Below, piece after piece: positions 1 to 7,528 of a DNA stretch of 24,843 nt. Position numbers and translations under genes: made by a program. The notes under the pieces are model-generated. The model was not told the DNA's origin and made no database searches. It worked only from the letters and a program-made list of their open reading frames with translations. Location of the stretch: NCBI GenBank assembly GCA_002431805.1, contig DJEE01000131.1:6088-30930 (forward strand). Direction: 5' to 3'. How positions within the stretch are numbered: the first letter of the stretch is position 1; each line of letters begins with the position of its first letter. This stretch comes from Eggerthellaceae bacterium UBA5906 (GTDB taxonomy: Bacteria > Actinomycetota > Coriobacteriia > Coriobacteriales > Eggerthellaceae).

Positions 1-49
1 CACGCCCCTCCGTCCCCGTGTTCACGGTTGCCCATCGGCCGAACACCGG
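1..49. repeat. Right half of a BIME-like palindromic repeat, cut by the window edge
   Basis: The sequence opens inside the right arm of the repeat family seen complete near 4100, 13550, 18693 and 24129. CTCCGTCCCC is followed by GTGTTCACGG and then by the family's 3' flank with TCGGCCGAAC. The left arm must lie upstream of the window. Confidence 0.75.
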
Positions 50-313
50 CTCTTCCTACTTGCGGTAACTTTTGAGTATCCCTTTTGCTCGCGCTGGTCT
101 CCGATCCAACGCTCCCTTTTACCCACGTTAATCTCCGACCAATCACCCATTTTCGCCCGCGGCATTCCTTAACCAACTCTCACTCCCAATTCCCCAAGCT
201 TGCGTGCTATCGCTTGCTAGCCGGCGCGTATTTGGTTGCCAAACTATAACAGGGCGCTGCTGTGCAGCCTGTTTGGGGTGGGGAAGTGTCGCGAACTTGT
301 TGTTTTCGGCCGT
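50..313. other. Intergenic region without a recognised gene
   Basis: I see no credible coding sequence on either strand. The stretch is less GC-rich than its surroundings and contains a TATAAC box near 245-250 that could be a distant -10, but no matching -35 is apparent. A short hairpin GCTGC-TGT-GCAGC lies near 257-269. Confidence 0.4.
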
Positions 314-330
314 GCAAAAGCAACTTTTGC
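314..330. repeat. Perfect 7-bp inverted repeat upstream of the surface-protein gene
   Basis: GCAAAAG (314-320) and CTTTTGC (324-330) are separated by CAA. It lies just upstream of the putative promoter of the large surface protein, so it could be an operator or a small hairpin. No regulator is identified. Confidence 0.4.
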
Positions 331-341
331 ATGATTTTGCC

Positions 342-372
342 TTGCGCTAGGCAGCGGGGGGGGGGTCATAAT
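342..372 (+). promoter_or_regulatory. Possible phase-variable promoter with a G10 tract in the spacer
   Basis: A TTGCGC -35-like hexamer (342-347) and a CATAAT -10-like hexamer (367-372) are separated by 19 bp, ten of which are an uninterrupted G run (356-365). A TTATAT box at 381-386 is an alternative -10. Gain or loss of one or two G would move the spacer toward 17-18 bp. This is the arrangement known from phase-variable promoters of surface proteins in other bacteria. The run is seen directly; the promoter assignment is inference. Confidence 0.4.
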
Positions 373-437
373 CAAATAGCTTATATGCAAACGAACTACG
401 TGATATACAGGCAAACCTCAACAGAATCGAAAAGATC

Positions 438-3400
438 ATGGCAAACATCAAAAACGCCAAGCACGCGAAGGTGCAGGCAAAGGAGCCGGGCAAGCTGACC
501 CGCGCGGGCATGGCGGTGCTCATGGCCTCCACCGTGGCCACGCCGGCCGTGGGCGCGGCGAGCGCCTTCGCCGACGAGCAGAAGGCGGCGCCGGAGGGCG
601 ATGACGCAAAGGACAAGCTGACGGCCGAGGGCGCAGCGCCGGCCGAGCAGCAGAAGATCGACGAGAAGCAGGCCAGCGAGGACAACCTGACGGCGAAGCA
701 GGAAGCTGCCACGGCGGCCGCCTCCGAGAAGGCTTCGGCCAAGTCCGACCTCGCCGCCTCCCAGGCGAAGGTCGACGAGGTGCAGCAGACGATCGACCAG
801 TCCCAGGCTGCGGCCGACGCCGCCAAGGCAGAGGCGATCCAGGCGCAGCTCGACACCGCCAACGCCGCGCTGGCCGCCGCCGAGCAGGCGCTCGCGACGT
901 CCAAGGACGCGCAGGCCAAGCAGGACGACGCCGCGAAGGCGCTCTCCGACGCGCAGGCCGACGCCGAGGCGAAGGCGAAGGCTGCGGACGACGCCGCGAC
1001 CGCGCTCGCCGCCGCGCAGAAGGCTTACGAGGCCGCCGGCGGGTCTGCCGAGCTCGACGGCGCCCAGAAGGCCGTCGCCGACGCCCAGGCCGCGCTCGAT
1101 AAGGCCAACGCCGATAAGACGGCCGCCGAGCAGGCGCTCACCGCCGCTCAGGCCGCTTACGCCCAGGCTCAAAAGGAATCCACCGCCGCCGATGCCGCGC
1201 TGGCCGACGCGACCGCGAAGCAGGACGCCGCCGCCGGCGAGCTGGCCGACGCCGAGGCCGAGCTCGCCGCCGCGAAGGCGGACCTCGCCCGCGTGGAGGC
1301 CGGGGAGGTCTCCGAGGAGGTGACCGCCGCCAAGGCCAAGGTCGCCGCCGCCGAACAGGTAGTTGCCCAGAAGCAAGCTGCAAAGGATGCAGCAGACGCT
1401 CAGGTGACGGCCGCGAAGGGCAAGGCCGATTCCGCGCAGGCCGCCTACGCTGCCGCCGCCGCAGAGCAAACCAAGGCTCAGACGGCCGCCGACGACGCCG
1501 CCGCGAAGGCAAAGGCCGCCCAGGCCTCCTACGCGAAGGCGCAGGACGATCTCGCCGCGCTGAAGCAGCAGAAGGCGGTGGACGACCAGAAGCTCGCCGA
1601 CGCCAAGGTCGCGGTATCTGCGGCCGAGCAGGCCTATGCGCAGGCCGAGACCGCCGCGTCCGACGCCGCAGGCGCCGTCGCGAGCGCGAAGGCCGCCTAC
1701 GATGCCGCCGTCTCCGCGCTCGAGGCCGCCAAAGCCGAGCTTGCCCAGTACCAGGAGCGCGCCAAGCTGGGGTCCCTCGGTTTCTTCCAGGAGATCGGGG
1801 CGGAGACCGCAATCGAATGGCTCTCCGACCCGGAGGCTTGCTTCGACGAGGAGTACCGCGCCGGCGGCGTGGGCACCGACCCCGACAACCTGGACAAATG
1901 GGCCACGAGCCTCGACAACATGAAGCTCGCGCTCGAGACGATGGCGAAGGTCAACGACATCCGCAAGTCTGTGGGTCTGGACTCCCTTGGTGTGTCCTCT
2001 GCTATGATGGCCGCCGCCCAGATTAATCAGAACTATACGTATAAGGTCGCAAACACGCCCAACGGCAAGTTCGGCCACGCGCCGAGCAACGTCCGCGGCA
2101 GCGAAAACATTGCCCGCGGCTACTCCAACCCATTCGTAGGTTGGTATCAGAAAGAAAAGCAATGGTTTGACGAAGCTGTGGCGAACCTGTACGGTGTAAC
2201 GGGCTTGCAAGGTAAGGACGCATGGGACTTCTACGAAGGCGAAAAGGCAGAGGCCATCGCATCCGAAGTTATTAAAAACCATGGCGCGAACGCCAGCGTT
2301 GGGCATTACATCAACATCATTTGTCCGACCGATTTAGCATATGGCTGCGCTCAAATTGGTGCATATACATGCCAGGATTTTGCTGATGCTTATATCCTGG
2401 GAAATAAGGTTGATAAAACCTATTCCGCCGATGAGTATTATCAGCTGTTCATGGCGTATTACAACAAGGTGAAGGGCAATATCGACCCGAAGTACCAGGC
2501 TGCGGTGGACGACGCGCTCGATAAGCTGAACGCAGCCAACGCCACCAAGGCGGAGAAGGACGCCGCAGCCGCGCAAGCGGCGGCGGCGCTCACGCTGGCG
2601 CAGCAGGCCGAAAAGGACGCGCAGGCTGCCGTCGATAGCCACGCCGCAGGCATCGTGAAGGCCGAGCAGGCGGTGTCCGATGCGAAGGCGGCCAGCGACG
2701 ACGCGGCCGCGAAGAGCGAGGCCGCGCAGGCGGAGCTCGCCGCCGCCAAGGGCAAGGCCGCGACCGCCAAGGGCGCGCTGGATGCTGCTGACGATGAGCT
2801 GAACACGGCTGTTGCGGCTCAATCGAAGGCCGCTTCCGAGCTCGCATCCGCTCAGGGCGAGCTCGCAGATGCGAAGGCGTATCTGGAGGAGGTGTCCTCC
2901 GACGAGCTGAAGGCCGCTCAGAAGCGCGTCGACCGCGCCGAGAAGGCGGTCGATGAGAAGACAGCCGCGAAGGCTGACGTGGACGCCGCCGTCGAGAAGG
3001 CGCGCGCGGCCGCCCAGGCCGCCGGGCAGGCCGAGGCGCAGGCCAAGGACGCCCAGAACGCGGCCGATGCCGCGCTGACGCAGAAGGCAGGCGCCGCAGA
3101 CGCGGCGAAGGCGGCTGCGGATGCGGCAGACGCTCGCCTGGCCGCAGTGAAGCCCGCAGCCGACGCCTACGAGAAGGCCGCTGAGGCCAGCAAGCAGGCA
3201 GAGGCCGCCAAGGTGTCCGCCGAGCAGGCCGTGCGCGAGAAGTCCGACGCGCTCACCGAGGCGACCAAGGCCGCTGCGGCCGCCAAGGTCGCCTACGACG
3301 CGGCCCAGCAGCGCGCCGACCTGTATGCCCCGCTCGCGGCCGATGGAGCCGCGCAGGCGGCGTTTGCGACCGGTGCCCTGCCCAAGGCCATCGCTCAGGC

Positions 3401-3827
3401 CGACCCCGACCTGCAGGCGCTCGTAGCGCAGAAGAAGGCCGCCTTTGACGAGGCGCTTGCCGCCAAGGAGAAGGCCGAGGCCGAGCTCGTGGGCGCCAAG
3501 GCCGACCTGGCCGAGAAGCAGGCGGCGTACGATAAGGCCGCCGAGAAGCTCGCGCAGGCCGAGGCCGAGCTCGCGGACGCTCAGGCATGGTACGACCGCA
3601 TGCACCCCGCCCCGAAGGCCGAGGAGGAGGCCGCGCAGGCGTCCGATGAGAAGATCGCCAACGCCAAGCACGCCAAGGCCGAGGCGCAGAAGGGCACAGA
3701 CGAGTCCAAGCTCGCCCAGACCGGAGATGGCGACGAGGTGTTCTACATCGGCGGCGTGGCGTTCGTGGCCGCCGGCGCGGCAGCTGCGGCAGCTGCCATG
3801 AAGCGCCGCCGCGAGGGCGCGCGGTAA
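438..3827 (+). CDS. Large secreted, sortase-anchored coiled-coil protein with a central CAP/SCP domain
   Basis: This 1129-aa protein starts with a signal peptide: Lys/Arg-rich N-terminus, a hydrophobic stretch around residues 24-45, and AFA before the mature DEQKAAP. Residues about 50-440 and 690-1080 are very Ala-rich heptad-like coiled coil. Residues about 445-685 form a globular domain with GSENIARGYSNP, a following WYQKEKQWFDEA helix and a VGHYINIICP motif near residue 620. That pattern is typical of CAP/SCP domains. The C-terminus carries LAQTGD (residues 1092-1097), a hydrophobic Ala/Gly segment and the basic tail KRRREGAR, which is a sortase signal of LPXTG-variant type. The likely role is a cell-wall-anchored surface protein or adhesin; the ligand is unknown. 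The part encoding residues about 560-680 is visibly lower in GC than the flanking coiled coils. The ATG at 438 fits the signal peptide, although no strong Shine-Dalgarno is visible. The gene stands alone and ends in a clear terminator. Confidence 0.85.
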   Translation: MANIKNAKHAKVQAKEPGKLTRAGMAVLMASTVATPAVGAASAFADEQKAAPEGDDAKDKLTAEGAAPAEQQKIDEKQASEDNLTAKQEAATAAASEKASAKSDLAASQAKVDEVQQTIDQSQAAADAAKAEAIQAQLDTANAALAAAEQALATSKDAQAKQDDAAKALSDAQADAEAKAKAADDAATALAAAQKAYEAAGGSAELDGAQKAVADAQAALDKANADKTAAEQALTAAQAAYAQAQKESTAADAALADATAKQDAAAGELADAEAELAAAKADLARVEAGEVSEEVTAAKAKVAAAEQVVAQKQAAKDAADAQVTAAKGKADSAQAAYAAAAAEQTKAQTAADDAAAKAKAAQASYAKAQDDLAALKQQKAVDDQKLADAKVAVSAAEQAYAQAETAASDAAGAVASAKAAYDAAVSALEAAKAELAQYQERAKLGSLGFFQEIGAETAIEWLSDPEACFDEEYRAGGVGTDPDNLDKWATSLDNMKLALETMAKVNDIRKSVGLDSLGVSSAMMAAAQINQNYTYKVANTPNGKFGHAPSNVRGSENIARGYSNPFVGWYQKEKQWFDEAVANLYGVTGLQGKDAWDFYEGEKAEAIASEVIKNHGANASVGHYINIICPTDLAYGCAQIGAYTCQDFADAYILGNKVDKTYSADEYYQLFMAYYNKVKGNIDPKYQAAVDDALDKLNAANATKAEKDAAAAQAAAALTLAQQAEKDAQAAVDSHAAGIVKAEQAVSDAKAASDDAAAKSEAAQAELAAAKGKAATAKGALDAADDELNTAVAAQSKAASELASAQGELADAKAYLEEVSSDELKAAQKRVDRAEKAVDEKTAAKADVDAAVEKARAAAQAAGQAEAQAKDAQNAADAALTQKAGAADAAKAAADAADARLAAVKPAADAYEKAAEASKQAEAAKVSAEQAVREKSDALTEATKAAAAAKVAYDAAQQRADLYAPLAADGAAQAAFATGALPKAIAQADPDLQALVAQKKAAFDEALAAKEKAEAELVGAKADLAEKQAAYDKAAEKLAQAEAELADAQAWYDRMHPAPKAEEEAAQASDEKIANAKHAKAEAQKGTDESKLAQTGDGDEVFYIGGVAFVAAGAAAAAAAMKRRREGAR

Positions 3828-3864
3828 GCTGTCTGAGGGTTATAAGGTAGAAGCTGGTTTTAGG

Positions 3865-3898
3865 AAGCCGGCGGGTGTTTTGCCCGCCGGCTTTTTGT
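3865..3898 (+). terminator. Rho-independent terminator of the surface-protein gene
   Basis: An 11-bp stem, AAGCCGGCGGG (3865-3875) paired with CCCGCCGGCTT (3883-3893), is followed by a T-run at 3892-3896. It lies about 38 bp after the stop codon. Confidence 0.9.
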
Positions 3899-3989
3899 TA
3901 GCTGCAAGGAGATCGCTGCAGGTTTGGGGCAGGTAGATTGCGAGGTCCTAGCTTGAAATACAGCTTCACGATACGAAGCAGGTGTCCGG

Positions 3990-4099
3990 GATAGCGCAGC
4001 GCGAACAGGGCGGCGCTCGCGATGCCGCCTTCGTGAACAAGGGGGCGCGGTGTGTTCGGGACAACACTTGCGTGAACGGGCGGCGGCGGATGACGCTCG
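3990..4099. repeat. Decayed tandem copies of the palindromic repeat
   Basis: Degenerate left-arm starts are visible: GCGAACAGGG near 4000, CGTGAACAAGGGGGCG near 4032 ending in TGTTCGGG, and CGTGAACGGGCGG near 4071. They abut the intact copy at 4100. The rest of the gap from 3900 to 4352 holds no credible gene. Confidence 0.5.
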
Positions 4100-4190
4100 C
4101 GTGAACAGGGGGACGGAGCGGGTGTTCACGGTGGGGCTTTGGGAAATGAAAGGGCCAACGTGAACACGCCCCTCCGTCCCCCTGTTCACG
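4100..4190. repeat. BIME-like palindromic repeat, full copy
   Basis: The left arm (4100-4130) has GTGAACA, then GGGGGACGGAG, then TGTTCACG. The right arm (4159-4190) is nearly its exact reverse complement. The 28-nt spacer carries TTTGGGAAATGAAAGG. The 3' flank continues with GGTAACCCCTCGGCCGAAC, shared with the copy near 13609. Confidence 0.85.
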
Positions 4191-4339
4191 GTAACCCCTC
4201 GGCCGAACACGCCCCTCCGCTTCCTCGCCCTCCTCCGTCCGCGGAAGCTTCCGGCAGAACCCACGTCCCGATGCCCCTTGCTTCGTTCATGCTTCCGTGC
4301 GGGTTTCGTGCGGTTGGGGTTTGGGTGCGCGCCGGCTGG

Positions 4340-4345
4340 TACCAT
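4340..4345 (+). promoter_or_regulatory. -10 box of the MFS gene, probably giving a leaderless mRNA
   Basis: TACCAT (4340-4345), preceded by TG in extended -10 position (GGCTGGTACCAT), ends seven bases before the ATG at 4353. Transcription would begin at or next to the start codon. No clear -35 is visible. Confidence 0.4.
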
Positions 4346-4352
4346 CACGAGC

Positions 4353-5864
4353 ATGAATATGAACGGAACGTTATCAACGAGTGCGGTTGACGCACTTTCC
4401 TCAAATCAATCGAAAACAGTTGCTGCGTCTAAGAGCGCTACCGACGCATCTGCTAAGCCCGCGCGCAAGCCCGAACCCGAACGCGACGGCTTGCCCCCGC
4501 GGCAGCGGCGTTTGGTGCTGAGCATTATGGTGTCGGGCACCACGGCGGCATGCATTTCTCAGAGCATGATGATCGGTGCGCTGCCGGCGGTTATGCATGA
4601 GTACGCCATCAGCGCCAGTTACGGCCAGCTGCTTACCACGGCCTACATTTTCGTGTTGGGCCTGATCAGCGCTATGACGGCGTATTTGATGAACCGCTTC
4701 AACTCCAAGAAGCTGTTCTTGGCTTCCATGGGCTGCTTCGTGACAGGGTGCGCAGCCGCGCTTCTGGCGCCGAACTATCCGTGCCTGCTGGCGGCGCGCC
4801 TTCTGCAGGCGGGCGGCGCGGGCATCTGCTTGCCACTGGTGCAGCTGGTGGCGCTGAACATCTACCCGAAAAGCCAGTACGGCCAAGCTACGTCCATCGT
4901 GGGCATGATCATTGGGTTCGCGCCCGCAATCGGCCCATCCATCAGCGGATTCCTCATTGACGCATGGGGGTGGCGCTCGATTTTCTGGGTGTTGGGAACC
5001 ATCACGTTGGTGGTTATGGTGCTTACCGTGTTCCTGTTGAAAGACGTGGTGCGTCGCCCTGACCATCCGGGGCATTTCGACCCGGCGTCGGCGCTGCTGT
5101 ACTCTGCAGGTTTCGTGCTGGTGATGGTGGCGGCCACTATGCTGGAATCGGGCGGGGTGGCTGGCCCGGAATTCTTGGTGCCGCTGGTGCTGGGCGTGAC
5201 GGGGCTTGCGGTGTTTGCGCGCCGTCAGCTGCGCATTCCTAACCCGTTGCTCAAGTTGCAATGCTTCCGCGACCGCACGTTTGCGGTGTCTACGCTTATC
5301 GTCATCTGCGCGCACATGATGTTCATGGCGCCGTCCATTATGGTGCCGCTGTTCGTGCAGGACATTCAAGGGCTGTCGGCTACGGTGTCGGGCCTTACGC
5401 TTTTGCCCGGCGCCATCATGATGGGTGTGATGAACCCCATTACCGGGCGTTTTCTCGATCGCCGTGGCCCGCGGCCGCTTATTGTGGTGGGGTGCGCTAC
5501 GGTGCTAGCGGGCACGGCAGCGTTCGCGCTGATTCCCGCAAGTTCACCCGAGTGGGTGATCACGGTGTTGTACGGCATCCGTGCAACCGGAATCGCGTGC
5601 CTGATGATGCCGCTGACGGCGTGGGCATGCACCACGCTGCCATCAACCGAGCTTGCGCAGGCGTCGGCTATCACCACGTCGTTTCGCCAGCTGTTCGGCA
5701 GTTTGTCGGCGTCGGTGTTCATTGCTGTGATGGCGCTCACCTCGCAAAACGCACTGGGCGTGGACATCGGCGGCTTCGATTTCAGCTTCTGGTTACAATG
5801 CGCCGTGCCTGTGGTAGCGTTCGTGCTGGGCATGTTCGTGCTGCCGAAGCCGGGGAAGCAATAA
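4353..5864 (+). CDS. MFS multidrug-type transporter (DHA2-like)
   Basis: This is a 503-aa integral membrane protein of the major facilitator superfamily. It has many hydrophobic segments starting near residue 50 after a polar N-terminus. The antiporter motif C region GFAPAIGPSISGFLIDAWGW is recognisable and is typical of drug:proton antiporters. A charged loop with KDVVRRPDHPGHFDP follows the sixth helix, and the length fits the 14-helix DHA2 group better than 12-helix carriers. I chose the ATG at 4353 over the in-frame ATG at 4278. The upstream 25 residues are not MFS-like, and a -10 box ends just before 4353. The gene converges on the LysR gene at 5922. The substrate cannot be told from sequence. 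Confidence 0.85.
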   Translation: MNMNGTLSTSAVDALSSNQSKTVAASKSATDASAKPARKPEPERDGLPPRQRRLVLSIMVSGTTAACISQSMMIGALPAVMHEYAISASYGQLLTTAYIFVLGLISAMTAYLMNRFNSKKLFLASMGCFVTGCAAALLAPNYPCLLAARLLQAGGAGICLPLVQLVALNIYPKSQYGQATSIVGMIIGFAPAIGPSISGFLIDAWGWRSIFWVLGTITLVVMVLTVFLLKDVVRRPDHPGHFDPASALLYSAGFVLVMVAATMLESGGVAGPEFLVPLVLGVTGLAVFARRQLRIPNPLLKLQCFRDRTFAVSTLIVICAHMMFMAPSIMVPLFVQDIQGLSATVSGLTLLPGAIMMGVMNPITGRFLDRRGPRPLIVVGCATVLAGTAAFALIPASSPEWVITVLYGIRATGIACLMMPLTAWACTTLPSTELAQASAITTSFRQLFGSLSASVFIAVMALTSQNALGVDIGGFDFSFWLQCAVPVVAFVLGMFVLPKPGKQ

Positions 5865-5921
5865 GCGGTGCGTTTGGGCTGACGCATTAGCGTTTGAGGG
5901 CGTCCGCGTCTTGCCATTGGA

Positions 5922-6809
5922 TTACGTCAAAATAGCCTTCAGCGTTTCGATTAACGGCTCGAACAAAAAATCGTCGTTCGTTTTGTTGCGGACAAGGAAA
6001 ATGGGAATATCCGCTTTGCCATCAGCGAAAGGGACAAACGCTGCATTGCGATACATGTTCGTGATGTAATCCTCGCTCGTTGCAATGAGGCAGCCTTTGT
6101 CTTCATGGACGAATCGCACGTTGTCTTCAACCGTATCAAGGTTTGCAAAGTGGGGTTTGATACCCAAATCGTCGAATAGGCTCGTAACCAAAGGCAAAGC
6201 GTATCGTATGTCATGAGGGCAACCAATGGTAATGCCACGAAGGTCTTCGGGTGAAACGGCGGATAGGCTTGCAAGCGGATTACTTTTGTTGACAACGATG
6301 ATCGATCGAGACGTGCCAATGCGAGTGAAGGCCAGAGCTTCGTTTTTCGGTTCCCCGAGGATAAGGGCGGCGTCAACGGCCCCTTCGATTACGGCCGACA
6401 AGCACGACCCGCTGTCTCTTCTCACGATGATAAATCTTCGTTGTGGGTCAAGGCATTCCAGAGCCTCTAATTCATCATGTTCGATAAGTTTGCTTCTTGC
6501 CGGGGCATAAGCTGCAGCAAGGATAAACGTTCTTGGGGTGCCGTTCCCCTCTTCGGTCAGTTTGGCCAAGCGTACGAATTCCTTGACGTTGCTATTGATT
6601 TCATCGGCAACAGGTTTAAGAAGCAGGGCTTTTTCTGTTGGGACGATGGCGCGCCCTTCCTTTACGAATAACTTTACGCCAAGCTCTGTCTCCAAATCGC
6701 CTAGCGCCTTCGATATGGCGGCGGGCGTTACGAAGTGCGCTCGGGCGGTTTCCCTAAAGCTGCTGGTGTCTACGGCTGTGGAAAAATAGCTGAGCTGCTG
6801 AATGTTCAT
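5922..6809 (-). CDS. LysR-family transcriptional regulator
   Basis: This 295-aa protein has an N-terminal winged helix-turn-helix: MNIQQLSYFSTAVDTSSFRETARAHF and TPAAISKALGDLETELG give the classical LysR pattern, with LFVKEGRAIVPTEKA as the wing. A substrate-binding domain follows from about residue 90. It includes GCLIATSEDY near the ligand-pocket end. It is transcribed away from the small secreted-protein gene at 7015, across a 205-bp region with inverted repeats. LysR proteins often control the divergent neighbour, so it may regulate the seven-gene operon, but its convergent partner, the MFS gene, is the other option. The effector is unknown. Confidence 0.9.
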   Translation of the reverse strand: MNIQQLSYFSTAVDTSSFRETARAHFVTPAAISKALGDLETELGVKLFVKEGRAIVPTEKALLLKPVADEINSNVKEFVRLAKLTEEGNGTPRTFILAAAYAPARSKLIEHDELEALECLDPQRRFIIVRRDSGSCLSAVIEGAVDAALILGEPKNEALAFTRIGTSRSIIVVNKSNPLASLSAVSPEDLRGITIGCPHDIRYALPLVTSLFDDLGIKPHFANLDTVEDNVRFVHEDKGCLIATSEDYITNMYRNAAFVPFADGKADIPIFLVRNKTNDDFLFEPLIETLKAILT

Positions 6810-6894
6810 ATGTTAATCCAATCAAAGTTGAGTTCGAGTTCGATTATAGAAGGACCTCGGGTTTGTCGACCGTAAAGTCGGTGTAGGGGCATAG

Positions 6895-6916
6895 GCGACA
6901 ATTAGTTGCTTGTCGC
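6895..6916. promoter_or_regulatory. Inverted repeat in the divergent LysR/operon region, possible operator
   Basis: GCGACAA (6895-6901) and TTGTCGC (6910-6916) form a perfect 7-bp dyad with an 8-bp spacer. It is placed between the lysR start and the 7015 operon, as expected of a LysR-type binding site. Binding is inferred. Confidence 0.4.
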
Positions 6917-6970
6917 AAACCGATGGTGTCCAATCGAGCATAAACAGCCGTGTTACAAAAATAAGATAAC

Positions 6971-6980
6971 CGATATCGGA
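6971..6980. promoter_or_regulatory. Palindrome CCGATATCGG upstream of the secreted-protein gene
   Basis: A perfect 10-bp palindrome (offset by one base from the block boundaries, about 6970-6979) lies roughly 30 bp ahead of the ribosome binding site. It directly follows an A/T-rich stretch with TAAGAT that could be the -10. It may be an operator or part of the leader. Confidence 0.3.
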
Positions 6981-7014
6981 CAAGCAGATGTTCAAAAAAT
7001 GAAGGGAGATGATT

Positions 7015-7470
7015 ATGGAACATGTTGGGAAGAATAGTACGCTGAAGCTGAGGTTTGTTGCTGCACTGGCTGCTTGCGCGTTGGCTTTCGGTGTAGCCGC
7101 TAGTGTGAGCGACTCAGCGTATGCATACGATTACAGTCAAGGCAACTGGAGTGATACTTATTATTCGAGTTTTGCCTATGCATCAAATGTTTCGTATACG
7201 GATGCCCGTGAGAAGTGGAATGATTCTTCTGCCTGGAACTCGTGCTATAGCGGTGCGCCCCATAAAGTTGAAGTTGCGGCAACGGGATGGAGCTGGAACG
7301 TTCAGTTTGTTGGGAGTCCAATTTATTGGTGGGGGTCTAATACCAGCGACTTTATGTTGAACAACGTGAATGAGTGCGGCTATCCACGCGCTTTGCTGTG
7401 GTTTAACAATTATGTCGGCTATGACACGACGATAACCGGCGTATGGAGCCCAGATAGCATAGATTGGTAA
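7015..7470 (+). CDS. Small secreted Trp-rich protein heading the ABC operon
   Basis: This 151-aa protein begins with a Sec signal peptide (KLRF, hydrophobic Ala/Leu core, probable cleavage after AYA at residue 37). The predicted mature chain has about 114 residues, ten Trp, many Tyr, and two Cys (77 and 121) that could form one disulfide. It ends in TGVWSPDSIDW. I chose the ATG at 7015 over that at 7009 because AGGGAG (7003-7008) is then correctly spaced. The family is not recognised with certainty. The combination of a small exported protein, an ABC ATPase and membrane proteins recalls lactococcin-972-type and other exported-protein/ABC clusters. A function as bacteriocin, signal or surface protein is inference. 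Confidence 0.8.
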   Translation: MEHVGKNSTLKLRFVAALAACALAFGVAASVSDSAYAYDYSQGNWSDTYYSSFAYASNVSYTDAREKWNDSSAWNSCYSGAPHKVEVAATGWSWNVQFVGSPIYWWGSNTSDFMLNNVNECGYPRALLWFNNYVGYDTTITGVWSPDSIDW

Positions 7471-7479
7471 TAATGATGC

Positions 7480-7510
7480 GAGGGCATTGCGTTTCGCTCG
7501 CAATGCCCTC
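7480..7510 (+). terminator. Strong intra-operon hairpin (attenuator or mRNA-stability element)
   Basis: GAGGGCATTGCG (7480-7491) pairs perfectly over 12 bp with CGCAATGCCCTC (7499-7510) around a 7-nt loop. No T-run follows, so it is not a standard terminator. It may partially attenuate transcription or protect the upstream mRNA, giving more secreted protein than transporter. Confidence 0.6.
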
Positions 7511-7528
7511 TGTCGAATGGAGCCTTCG

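Noticed and set aside
396..2306. 636-codon open frame on the minus strand opposite the surface protein
   Set aside because: It arises from the Ala-rich, GC-biased codons of the plus-strand coiled coil and has Gly/Leu/Arg low-complexity composition. It has no start signal or domain.
2334..3671. 445-codon minus-strand open frame opposite the second coiled coil
   Set aside because: Same artefact of biased codons; repetitive Gly/Leu/Arg sequence without a recognisable fold.
4100..4190. CRISPR-like array
   Set aside because: The repeats are palindromic pairs scattered kilobases apart, without regular spacers or cas genes.
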